Assembly (NCBI GenBank): GCA_017958585.1 | Contig: JAGDCK010000054.1 | Span: 1-5,344 of the forward strand | DNA from: Lachnospiraceae bacterium | GTDB taxonomy: Bacteria > Bacillota > Clostridia > Lachnospirales > Lachnospiraceae | Length of the DNA stretch: 5,344 bases | Direction of reading: 5' to 3' | Shown here: in pieces, positions 1 to 5,343 of the stretch | Numbering within the stretch: position 1 is the stretch's first letter | Layout: each line of letters begins with the position of its first letter | The notes under the pieces: model-generated | What the model was told of the DNA's origin: nothing | The model's database searches: none | The model's input: only the letters and a program-made list of their open reading frames with translations | Translations under genes and position numbers: made by a program

Positions 1-182
1 CTTGCATTTCTGTCACCCTGAGGCTTTGAGAATCCGTTTCTGTCTCCCTGGGGTCTGTCGGAGCGGTTAAAGTTTCCTCTCTCTCCTCTCTCGCCCTGAG
101 GTCTTGAAACTCCGTTTCTGTCTCCCTGGGGTCTGTCGGAGCGGTTGAAGTTTCCTCTGTCGCTTCTCTCGCCCTGAGGTCT
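1..182 (-). repeat. 78-bp in-frame tandem repeat in the IF-2 linker
   Basis: Two full units of 78 bp (182-105 and 104-27) and a partial third (26-1) repeat head to tail in the infB reading frame, each coding for 26 residues. By hand comparison the two full units differ at 6 of 78 positions. Each unit has two versions of a shorter motif, RPQGERxxRGNFNRSD followed by RPQGDRNGxS, so PQG(D/E)R occurs five times in the visible part. The array continues beyond the left edge and its copy number cannot be known here. High nucleotide identity implies recent expansion by slippage or unequal recombination. Confidence 0.93.
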
Positions 183-797
183 TTGATTATTGTCAAAATT
201 TCTCGCAGGTCTTTCCTCAGTCCTTGGAGCCTCTGCATTTCTTGCAGGTGCTGCATTTACATTCACCTTATCCTCTGCCTTTGCCTTAGGTGCAGGAGTG
301 TTTGAAACCATCTGCACACTGGGTGTGGGTGAGGGAGGTGTAAGGGGCTTAATGGGTGTTCTGTGGGCAGGTGCCTGAGGACGGGAATTGTTATAATTTC
401 CCTGACGGTTATTGCCGTATCCTCCCTGGCTGTGGTTATTTCCACCCTGGGGTCTTCCGCCGGGCACTCTGGAATTCTGAGGGTTACTTACGAAGATGAT
501 ATTCTTTTTCTTCTTTGGTGCATCCTCAGTTTTCTGAGAAGCCTCGCTCTTTGGAGCAGCCTCCTGTTTTTTTGCAGTTTTTTCCGCCAAAGCTTCACCC
601 TTAACTTCTTTTTTGGGTTCAGCTGCGGGAGCGGAACTCTTTTTTGCAAATGCGTTTCTTACAGTTGCAGCATCCTGCTCTTCCAAGCCGCTTTGAGGGG
701 TCTTTCCTTCGATTCCCTTTCCGGCGAGGAAGGAAGTCACCTCTTTACTTTCTATTCCTAATTCTTTTGCAAGCTCATATACTTTAATTTTGGCCAT
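1..797 (-). CDS. infB: Translation initiation factor IF-2, N-terminal part (cut by window edge)
   Basis: IF-2 is the GTPase that places initiator fMet-tRNA on the 30S subunit and promotes 50S joining. Reading leftwards from ATG at 797 gives 265 open codons with no stop before the window edge. Residues 1-50 (MAKIKVYELAKELGIESKEV...) form the IF2_N helical domain typical of clostridial IF-2. Residues about 50-110 are an Ala/Lys/Glu-rich linker ending in a KKKKNIIFVSNP segment. From about 120 the chain is low complexity, rich in Asn, Gln, Gly, Arg, Pro and Asp, and from residue 206 it is a 26-residue tandem repeat. The G domain and C-terminal domains would lie beyond position 1. The start is supported by GAGGG 5 nt upstream (803-807) and by the conserved MAKIKVYELAKEL opening. 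It follows ylxQ by 15 nt as the last visible gene of the operon. The identification is firm from the N-domain and gene order, although the catalytic region is not seen. Confidence 0.95.
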   Translation of the reverse strand, partial: MAKIKVYELAKELGIESKEVTSFLAGKGIEGKTPQSGLEEQDAATVRNAFAKKSSAPAAEPKKEVKGEALAEKTAKKQEAAPKSEASQKTEDAPKKKKNIIFVSNPQNSRVPGGRPQGGNNHSQGGYGNNRQGNYNNSRPQAPAHRTPIKPLTPPSPTPSVQMVSNTPAPKAKAEDKVNVNAAPARNAEAPRTEERPARNFDNNQRPQGERSDRGNFNRSDRPQGDRNGVSRPQGERGERGNFNRSDRPQGDRNGFSKPQGDRNA

Positions 798-812
798 GCT
801 TTCCCTCTTTTC

Positions 813-1124
813 TTACTTTTCCTGATTCAATAATTCAATGATCTTTTTTGCAAATCCTTCGTCACATACACCTACGGAAGCTCTGAAATCCTTTCCGATG
901 GCATGTCCGAGACTTTCCTTGGTCCCGAAATCCGCAATGGGGACCTCGTAATACGAACATTTGTCGTGAAAAAGCTTCTTTGTGTTGTCCGAAGCATCCT
1001 CTGCAACGATCATCAGCATGCAGGTTCCTCTTTTGACCGCGTCCAGACAGGTATCTTCGCCGCTTACGATCCTGCGGCTTCTCATACAAAGTCCCAACAT
1101 GGATAAAACTTTATTCTGTATCAA
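813..1124 (-). CDS. ylxQ: YlxQ, ribosomal L7Ae-like RNA-binding protein
   Basis: This is a 103-residue member of the L7Ae/L30e/S12e/Gadd45 fold, which binds kink-turn RNA. The exact cellular role of YlxQ is not settled. Family features are the opening helix NKVLSMLGLCMRS, the SGEDTCLDAVKRG segment (about residues 21-33), and IVAEDASDNTKKLFHDKC (39-56), in which the strand, the Asp/Ala turn and the Asn-Thr-Lys-Lys helix start are typical. I chose TTG at 1124 because AAGGAG lies 10 nt upstream (1140-1135) and the protein then begins exactly at the usual family N-terminus. The TTG at 1145 would add seven atypical residues and has no well-placed ribosome site, and the ATG at 1100 would remove the conserved first helix. 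With this start it overlaps the end of ylxR by 14 nt, pointing to translational coupling. The order ylxR-ylxQ-infB is standard in Firmicutes. Confidence 0.92.
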   Translation of the reverse strand: MIQNKVLSMLGLCMRSRRIVSGEDTCLDAVKRGTCMLMIVAEDASDNTKKLFHDKCSYYEVPIADFGTKESLGHAIGKDFRASVGVCDEGFAKKIIELLNQEK

Positions 1125-1383
1125 GGCTCTCAAACTCCTTTTCAAGATTTGAATACACTTCCTCGGGGATCACTTCCTTGAAGGAACGTTCAAGTCCTTT
1201 GTTCTTTCTGGCTGCCTTCAGGCACTCAAAATTTTTGCAAACATAAGCGCCTCTGCCGTTCTTTTTGCCGGTGGCATCCAAAGTGAAATTCCCGTCGGTC
1301 TCTCTGAGCACTCTCATCAGATCCTTTTTACTCTTCATTTCACCGCATCCGACGCACTGTCTTAAAGGAATCTTTTTTGCCAT
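1111..1383 (-). CDS. rnpM: YlxR / RnpM family protein (DUF448), RNase P modulator
   Basis: This 90-residue basic protein belongs to the YlxR family, reported in Bacillus subtilis as RnpM, a protein that binds the RNase P RNA and lowers its activity in vitro. Visible hallmarks are IPLRQCVGCGEMKSKKDLMRV near the N-terminus (family pattern R-x-C-x-x-C), the signature GRGAYVC at 43-49, and the following CKNFECLKAARKNKGLERSF, a Lys/Arg-rich helix expected to contact RNA. Four cysteines (10, 13, 49, 54) form two pairs, the first spaced CxxC and the second Cx4C. It starts 5 nt after the nusA stop, and its ribosome site GAGGAG lies in the last two sense codons of nusA, 8 nt before the ATG. Length and position are normal for the family. 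Confidence 0.95.
   Translation of the reverse strand: MAKKIPLRQCVGCGEMKSKKDLMRVLRETDGNFTLDATGKKNGRGAYVCKNFECLKAARKNKGLERSFKEVIPEEVYSNLEKEFESLDTE
1135..1140 (-). promoter_or_regulatory. Ribosome binding site that sets the ylxQ TTG start
   Basis: AAGGAG on the minus strand lies within the ylxR coding sequence, 10 nt before the TTG at 1124. It overlaps the region just after the alternative TTG at 1145 and is too close to the TTG at 1133, so it supports 1124 as the start. A ribosome translating ylxR must pass over this site, so ylxQ initiation probably depends on ylxR termination. Confidence 0.65.
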
Positions 1384-1388
1384 AAATA

Positions 1389-2540
1389 TTACTCCTCGGT
1401 GTCTTCCTCTACACCTTCAACATACTCTTCTTCGTAGATGTCTTCCTCTTCGCCCTCGTAGTCATCCATGTAATCTTCATAACGGAATCCGGGAGCATCC
1501 TTTGCCTGAGTCTCTGACTTGATGTCGATCTTGTAACCGGTAAGGCGGGCTGCAAGTCTTGCATTCTGTCCTTCCTTACCGATGGCAAGTGAGAGCTGAT
1601 AGTCAGGTACTACAACTTTTGCTGTCTTCTCGTCGGGATCTGCGAAAACCGCAACGATCTTTGCGGGAGACAGAGCGTTCTGAATAAGCTGACCGGGGTT
1701 CTCATCCCAGTTAACGATATCGATCTTTTCACCGCGAAGCTCATCAACGATGGCATTTACTCTGGCACCGTTCATACCTACGCATGCACCAACCGCATCA
1801 ACGTTGGGGTTGTGGCTGTAAACAGCGATCTTTGTACGGCTTCCTGCCTCACGGGCAATGCTCTTAATCTCAACTGTTCCGTCCTTGATCTCTGTAACTT
1901 CTGACTCGAAAAGTCTCTTTACAAGTTCGGGATGGGTACGGCTTACGGTGATACGGGGACCTTTGTTGGTATTTTTAACTTCCACGATGTAAACCTTGAT
2001 TCGCTCTGTGGGCTTGAATACCTCACCCTTAACCTGCTCCACTTCGTTGAGCATTGCATCAACCTTTCCGAGATCGATGGCGATGTTCTTTCCTACATAA
2101 CGCTGTACAACACCTGTGACAACGTCTTTTTCCTTCTCAAAGTACTGGTTGTAGATCACGCTTCTCTCTTCCTCGCGGATCTTCTGAAGGATAACGTTCT
2201 TTGCATTCTGGGTAGCGATACGTCCGAATTCCTTGGACTTGATCTCCACCTTTACAACGTCTCCAACCTTTGCCTTCTTTGAGATCTTCTTTGCATCTTC
2301 CAAAGTGATCTGAAGCACATCATCTGTGATGTCATCCTCAGTCTCAACCACTTCCTTCTCTGCATATACGAGAAAATCACATGTCTCATGATTTATCTCA
2401 ACCTTGACATTGTCTGCCTTGCCAAAGTGGTTCTTGCAGGCAGTCATAAGAGAATTTCCGATGGCCTCAAACAGAGTATCTCTGCTGATATCCTTCTCCT
2501 TCTCCAAAATATCAAGTGCTTCCATTAATTCCTTGTTCAT
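1389..2540 (-). CDS. nusA: Transcription termination/antitermination factor NusA
   Basis: NusA binds RNA polymerase near the RNA exit channel and modulates pausing, intrinsic termination and antitermination. The 383-residue product has the full Firmicutes layout: an RNA-polymerase-binding N-terminal domain (about 1-133), an S1 RNA-binding domain (about 137-202, with VTGVVQRYVGKNIAIDLG), KH1 (about 235-275, GMNG loop at 255-258 within DAVGACVGMNGARVNAIV) and KH2 (about 295-345, GKEG loop at 321-324 within IGKEGQNARLAARLTG). The acidic AR repeats of proteobacterial NusA are absent; instead there is a short Asp/Glu-rich tail with regularly placed tyrosines (about 353-383). Two adjacent ATGs are possible. 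GGAGG (2550-2546) is only 2 nt from the ATG at 2543 and 5 nt from the ATG at 2540, so I prefer 2540. The gene follows rimP by about 50 nt. Confidence 0.98.
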   Translation of the reverse strand: MNKELMEALDILEKEKDISRDTLFEAIGNSLMTACKNHFGKADNVKVEINHETCDFLVYAEKEVVETEDDITDDVLQITLEDAKKISKKAKVGDVVKVEIKSKEFGRIATQNAKNVILQKIREEERSVIYNQYFEKEKDVVTGVVQRYVGKNIAIDLGKVDAMLNEVEQVKGEVFKPTERIKVYIVEVKNTNKGPRITVSRTHPELVKRLFESEVTEIKDGTVEIKSIAREAGSRTKIAVYSHNPNVDAVGACVGMNGARVNAIVDELRGEKIDIVNWDENPGQLIQNALSPAKIVAVFADPDEKTAKVVVPDYQLSLAIGKEGQNARLAARLTGYKIDIKSETQAKDAPGFRYEDYMDDYEGEEEDIYEEEYVEGVEEDTEE

Positions 2541-2545
2541 CATTT

Positions 2546-2550
2546 CCTCC
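2546..2550 (-). promoter_or_regulatory. nusA ribosome binding site
   Basis: GGAGG on the minus strand is followed by AA and then two consecutive ATG codons. Spacing is 2 nt to the first ATG and 5 nt to the second, which favours the second as the main start. The roughly 45 nt before it, after the rimP stop, are AT-rich and show no hairpin or promoter I would defend. Confidence 0.7.
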
Positions 2551-2593
2551 GTTCCGGCTACATTACCGTTTGTTTTACAAAAATCTATTGTTA

Positions 2594-3058
2594 TTAAAAA
2601 TCAAGGGCCAGTCTTACAAGTGCGATATCATTTCTGTCGAAGGTGATATCCTTTCCTTCGCTTTCGATGGTGATGCTTTTTTCATCAAAGCTTTTAAGTA
2701 TTCCGCCAAAATCCTTTACCTTGTCCACAGCTTTGTAAAGCCTGATCTCAACTTCCTCGCCGATGGATGCCTGCAGATGCTTGTCTTTTTTTAATGTTCT
2801 GCCAAGCCCCGGGCTTGATACCTCCAGGATGTATGCATCCGGGATAAAGTCTGCCTCGTCGAGGGCATCGGAAAGTTTTCTGCTCACATTCTCGCAGTCG
2901 AGGATGTCAACCCCGCCTTCCTTGTCGATATAGGCTCTCAGGTAATAGTCACTGCCTTCCTTTACGTATTCCACGTCATAGATGGACACTCCGAAAGACT
3001 CCACTATCGGTAAGAGGATCTCTTCCGTTTTTGCTTCATATACTTCTTTTTTTGACAC
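2594..3058 (-). CDS. rimP: Ribosome maturation factor RimP
   Basis: RimP assists 30S subunit assembly, helping S12 and other proteins to bind. The 154-residue product shows the two-domain RimP plan: an alpha/beta N-terminal domain (about 1-84) containing GVSIYDVEYVKEGSDYYLRAYIDKEGG, then the signature EVSSPGLGRTLK (79-90), then an SH3-like C-terminal domain (about 92-154). Length is standard. The start is GTG at 3058, with AGGAGG (3071-3066) 7 nt upstream, and the protein starts MSKKEVYEAKTEEILLPIVE as expected for the family. It is the first gene of the operon and sits directly behind the promoter and hairpin leader described below. In B. subtilis the equivalent gene (ylxS) also heads the nusA operon. 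Confidence 0.97.
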   Translation of the reverse strand: MSKKEVYEAKTEEILLPIVESFGVSIYDVEYVKEGSDYYLRAYIDKEGGVDILDCENVSRKLSDALDEADFIPDAYILEVSSPGLGRTLKKDKHLQASIGEEVEIRLYKAVDKVKDFGGILKSFDEKSITIESEGKDITFDRNDIALVRLALDF

Positions 3059-3065
3059 TCAGGCG

Positions 3066-3071
3066 CCTCCT
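3066..3071 (-). promoter_or_regulatory. rimP ribosome binding site
   Basis: AGGAGG on the minus strand lies 7 nt before the GTG start at 3058. It is a full-consensus site, which supports the non-ATG start. Its last two bases are part of a GGCGC stretch (3067-3063) complementary to GCGCC in the upstream leader hairpin (3093-3089). Confidence 0.8.
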
Positions 3072-3080
3072 AACATACAA

Positions 3081-3107
3081 GAAAGAGTGGCGCGGGTCCA
3101 CTCTTTC
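3081..3107 (-). promoter_or_regulatory. Leader hairpin before rimP, candidate NusA-dependent attenuator
   Basis: GAAAGAGTGG (minus strand, 3107-3098) and CCACTCTTTC (3090-3081) form a perfect 10-bp stem with a 7-nt loop. The 3' side and what follows read CTCTTTCTTGTATGTT, a U-rich run broken by C, G and A. It lies between the predicted transcription start (about 3131) and the rimP ribosome site. A stem followed by a weak, interrupted U-tract is the form described for NusA-dependent terminators. B. subtilis NusA has been reported to control its own operon through such a leader terminator. That this hairpin does the same here is inference from form and position. Confidence 0.6.
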
Positions 3108-3133
3108 ATCCAGTCTCTTATTATTAATGTCAA

Positions 3134-3155
3134 GTGTATTTTAGTGCAAATACAC
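3134..3155. promoter_or_regulatory. Operator-like dyad over the rimP operon promoter
   Basis: Plus strand GTGTATTT (3134-3141), six bases, then AAATACAC (3148-3155) is a perfect 8-bp inverted repeat. It covers the promoter spacer and overlaps all of the predicted -10 hexamer of the rimP promoter, the usual place for a repressor site. The pattern does not match an operator I can name. It could instead be a chance AT-rich palindrome. Confidence 0.4.
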
Positions 3156-3166
3156 ACAATTGTCAA
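3138..3166 (-). promoter_or_regulatory. Sigma-A type promoter of the rimP-nusA-infB operon
   Basis: On the minus strand TTGACA (3166-3161) is a perfect -35 hexamer, followed by a 17-bp spacer and TAAAAT (3143-3138), five of six matches to the -10 consensus. Transcription would start near 3131, giving a leader of about 72 nt. Upstream, two A5 tracts (3175-3171 and 3185-3181 on the minus strand) sit exactly 10 bp apart, resembling an UP element. This would be a strong housekeeping promoter, as expected for translation factor genes. Confidence 0.8.
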
Positions 3167-3224
3167 TATCTTTTTGGCTATTTTTACCATATACCATACT
3201 TTACTTTATTTTTTTTCAAATATA

Positions 3225-3233
3225 TGCTATGAT
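3225..3233 (+). promoter_or_regulatory. Extended -10 promoter of the EAL gene
   Basis: TGCTATGAT matches the extended -10 form TGnTATAAT with one mismatch in the hexamer (TATGAT, 3228-3233). A -35 at 17-bp spacing would be TTTATT (3205-3210), a poor match, as tolerated by extended -10 promoters. Transcription would start near 3240, leaving a leader of only about 27 nt, too short for a cyclic-di-GMP riboswitch. Confidence 0.5.
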
Positions 3234-3255
3234 TTTCTCATAATTATTAGGTTTT

Positions 3256-3260
3256 GGGGG
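3256..3260 (+). promoter_or_regulatory. Ribosome binding site of the EAL gene
   Basis: GGGGG lies 6 nt before the ATG at 3267. It can pair with the CCUCC of 16S rRNA through four G-C pairs and one G-U pair, so it is weaker than the GGAGG sites of the divergent operon. It helps place the start at 3267 rather than at in-frame codons further upstream. Confidence 0.55.
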
Positions 3261-3266
3261 CTATTT

Positions 3267-5195
3267 ATGCATTGGATCGTTGAGTATGACTACGCTGCCT
3301 TGATGATGTGCACCTTGGTTATTTGCGTATATTATTTTTCAAGAAGATTTCCTACCTTTACCAACAAGGTATATCAGGTATTTCTGACCATCACTTTTCT
3401 GTCCATAATCGGTGACATCGGTACTGCGCATCTTTCCACCAATACCACCTCGGAATATGTCACTTTAAACTGGGTGGCAAATGTGTTATACCTTCTCATC
3501 TTTAACGTGATCCCACTTATCTATTATGTATATGTTATAGCCATATGCTATCCGGAGACCAAGCATTTCAGGCAGATCAAATGGTATTGCTATCTGCCCT
3601 ATGCTGCCAGTGCTCTTTTGATACTGACCACGCCCGTTACCAAAATGATCTTTTATATAACAGACGATAACAGGTATTTCCACGGTCCCCTCTTTATATT
3701 TTTGTATGTTTCCACATTTATATATCTTACCATGGCTATACATCACATGTACAAGATGAACAGGAATCTGAACACCCTGCAGCGCATCTCAATTTACACA
3801 TTTATGCTTGGAAGCGCCTTCGCACTGTTAGTTCAGTTAATTTTTCCGTCCCTTCTTCTCATGGAATTTGCCACCGCTCTGGCTGCTTATTTTATACTAT
3901 TGTCTCTGGAAAATCCTTACGAATACAAAGATTCCCAGACCGAAGCCTTTAACAGAGAGGCCTTTGTAAAAATAATTGACGATCACATTTCCGGTATGAA
4001 AAAGATCGTGGTGCTGTGTCTGTCCATCGAAGGCTTTAAATTCATAAATGACAAGCTGGGACTTAACAACGGAAATAAGCTATTAGAGCAGGTTTCAAAT
4101 TACCTGTTGGAGGTGGCACCCAAAAACAGCCTCTTTCATATCACAGGCACTCAGTTTGGTATCCTCTTAAGCAGTGACTACGATTCGGAGGCTTTGATCG
4201 AGATCATCACCAACCGCTTTAAAAAGCCTTTTATGTTAAACGGTATGGAGATCAGACTCTGGATGTACATGAGCTGCCTGATCTATCCCGACAATGTATC
4301 AAGTTTAAATGATATTCTGGATACAGTGGACTATTCCCTGACGGAAGCCAGAAATACCTCTTCCACAGTTATCACCCACGGAAGCGCGGAGCTCCTGAGA
4401 AAAAAACACCGCGAAAATGCAATCTATGCGGCAATCAACGAGGCGATCCTCACAGAGAGCTTTCAGGTGTTTTACCAGCCCATCTACAATGCGGACACCG
4501 GTTCATTTAACGGTGCCGAGGCTCTGATCAGACTCTTTGACCCGGACCTTGGCATGATAAGCCCCGAGGAGTTTATCCCCATGGTGGAGAGAAACGGTAC
4601 CATCATTCAGATCGGGGACATAGTATTCAAAAAAGTATGCCAGTTTCTGTCATCAAAGATACTTCCAAACCCGCAGTACTCAGATTTTAAATATGTCCAC
4701 GTTAATCTCTCCGTGGTTCAGTGCATGCAGGAGGATTTGGTAAAGCATTACACCTTGCTCATGAAGGAATATAACATTCCTCCTTCAATGATCAACTTCG
4801 AGATAACGGAAACCGTTGCCTACAGCTACGGCGATCAGCTGCACAATGTCATAACAGGATTTGAAAATGCAGGGATCCATTTCTCCCTTGACGATTACGG
4901 CACAGGATATTCGAACGCCGTAAATGTAATGGCTTATCATTACAATATAATTAAGCTTGATAAGAGTCTCCTGTGGGCATGCAGCGATTCCCACCAGGCT
5001 CAGTCGTTTTTGAAATACACCATCGCCATGATGCAGGAACTTGATCTGGTGGTCCTTATGGAGGGTGTGGAAACCCCGGAGCAGTACCGGATGCTGGCAA
5101 AGATGGGCGTTCATCTCTTCCAGGGATTCTATTTTTCAAAGCCCGTTCCCGAGGAGGAATTCCTGCCCTTACTGGGAAAGACATGCAACCTCTGA
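3267..5195 (+). CDS. Membrane 7TM protein with degenerate GGDEF and EAL domains, predicted cyclic-di-GMP phosphodiesterase
   Basis: The 642-residue product should break down cyclic-di-GMP to pGpG at the membrane. Residues 1-214 hold about seven hydrophobic segments (8-25, 35-54, 66-94, 106-124, 140-160, 172-192, 195-214), a probable sensory module of unknown ligand. Residues 222-375 are a GGDEF fold that keeps the entry motif DSQTEAFNR (222-230) but has TGTQF (293-297) where GGDEF should be and no RxxD inhibitory site, so it is predicted to lack cyclase activity. Residues 384-636 are an EAL domain with the expected catalytic and metal-binding residues: E418 in EAL, N480 in VNLS, E512 in EITET, D542 and D543 in DDYGTGYS, K563 in IKLDK, E599 in EGVET and Q619 in QGFYF. 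ATG at 3267 is chosen because GGGGG lies 6 nt upstream and the first membrane segment follows; the frame is open back to 2982, but that part is antisense to rimP and the promoter. It is divergent from rimP, with no clear functional link. Confidence 0.93.
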   Translation: MHWIVEYDYAALMMCTLVICVYYFSRRFPTFTNKVYQVFLTITFLSIIGDIGTAHLSTNTTSEYVTLNWVANVLYLLIFNVIPLIYYVYVIAICYPETKHFRQIKWYCYLPYAASALLILTTPVTKMIFYITDDNRYFHGPLFIFLYVSTFIYLTMAIHHMYKMNRNLNTLQRISIYTFMLGSAFALLVQLIFPSLLLMEFATALAAYFILLSLENPYEYKDSQTEAFNREAFVKIIDDHISGMKKIVVLCLSIEGFKFINDKLGLNNGNKLLEQVSNYLLEVAPKNSLFHITGTQFGILLSSDYDSEALIEIITNRFKKPFMLNGMEIRLWMYMSCLIYPDNVSSLNDILDTVDYSLTEARNTSSTVITHGSAELLRKKHRENAIYAAINEAILTESFQVFYQPIYNADTGSFNGAEALIRLFDPDLGMISPEEFIPMVERNGTIIQIGDIVFKKVCQFLSSKILPNPQYSDFKYVHVNLSVVQCMQEDLVKHYTLLMKEYNIPPSMINFEITETVAYSYGDQLHNVITGFENAGIHFSLDDYGTGYSNAVNVMAYHYNIIKLDKSLLWACSDSHQAQSFLKYTIAMMQELDLVVLMEGVETPEQYRMLAKMGVHLFQGFYFSKPVPEEEFLPLLGKTCNL

Positions 5196-5288
5196 TATTT
5201 ACAAGAAAGCATGTCGCTTGCGACATGCTCGCGCCGAGCGCGGTTGACGACAGTCAACATGATACCAATCGTGCGAGTGCGCATCCAT

Positions 5289-5303
5289 AGCGGAGCGCTT
5301 TTT
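5289..5303 (+). terminator. Possible weak terminator after the EAL gene
   Basis: AGCG, a GAG loop and CGCT form a 4-bp GC-rich stem followed at once by a run of T (5299-5303). It is the only stem plus T-run on the plus strand after the EAL stop. The stem is short for efficient termination, and the same T-run is the left arm of the 17-bp inverted repeat, so the call is tentative. Confidence 0.3.
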
Positions 5304-5343
5304 ACTTTATAGGAATGCGAAGCAATTTCCTATAAAGTAAAAA
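5299..5343. repeat. Perfect 17-bp AT-rich inverted repeat
   Basis: TTTTTACTTTATAGGAA (5299-5315) and TTCCTATAAAGTAAAAA (5327-5343) are exact reverse complements separated by 11 bases, which hold a further TGC/GCA mini-stem. The T-tract is on the 5' side and the A-tract on the 3' side on both strands, the reverse of an intrinsic terminator, so I list it as a repeat and not as a terminator. The window ends one base after it. Confidence 0.85.

Noticed and set aside
363..761. A 132-codon open frame on the plus strand opposite infB
   Set aside because: It is antisense to a well-supported IF-2 N-terminus, its composition mirrors the low-complexity linker, and no ribosome site or family motif is visible.
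1932..2282. A 116-codon plus-strand frame opposite nusA
   Set aside because: It is a shadow of the nusA coding frame with no ribosome site and no recognisable domain.
3061..3068. The 8-bp palindrome AGGCGCCT next to the rimP ribosome site
   Set aside because: It has no loop and cannot fold on itself; it arises from the ribosome site plus a few GC bases.
3228..3242. TATGA-N5-TCATA inverted repeat over the EAL promoter -10
   Set aside because: A 5-bp AT-rich dyad in AT-rich sequence is easily due to chance and has no other support.
2982..3266. Upstream extension of the EAL frame by 95 codons, to an ATG at 2982
   Set aside because: It would be antisense to the start of rimP and run through the rimP leader and promoter; the plus-strand ribosome site and membrane segment order support the ATG at 3267.
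3240..3266. A cyclic-di-GMP riboswitch before the EAL gene
   Set aside because: The predicted leader is only about 27 nt and lacks the conserved GEMM sequence and stems.
5208..5229. The 10-bp hairpin after the EAL stop as an intrinsic terminator
   Set aside because: It is followed by CGCGCCGAGCG with no T-run, so it lacks the second half of an intrinsic terminator.
5129..5284. A short minus-strand frame (51 codons) from ATG at 5284 through the palindromic element into the end of the EAL gene
   Set aside because: It has no convincing ribosome site, its sequence is dictated by the inverted repeats, and it ends inside the antisense of the EAL gene.
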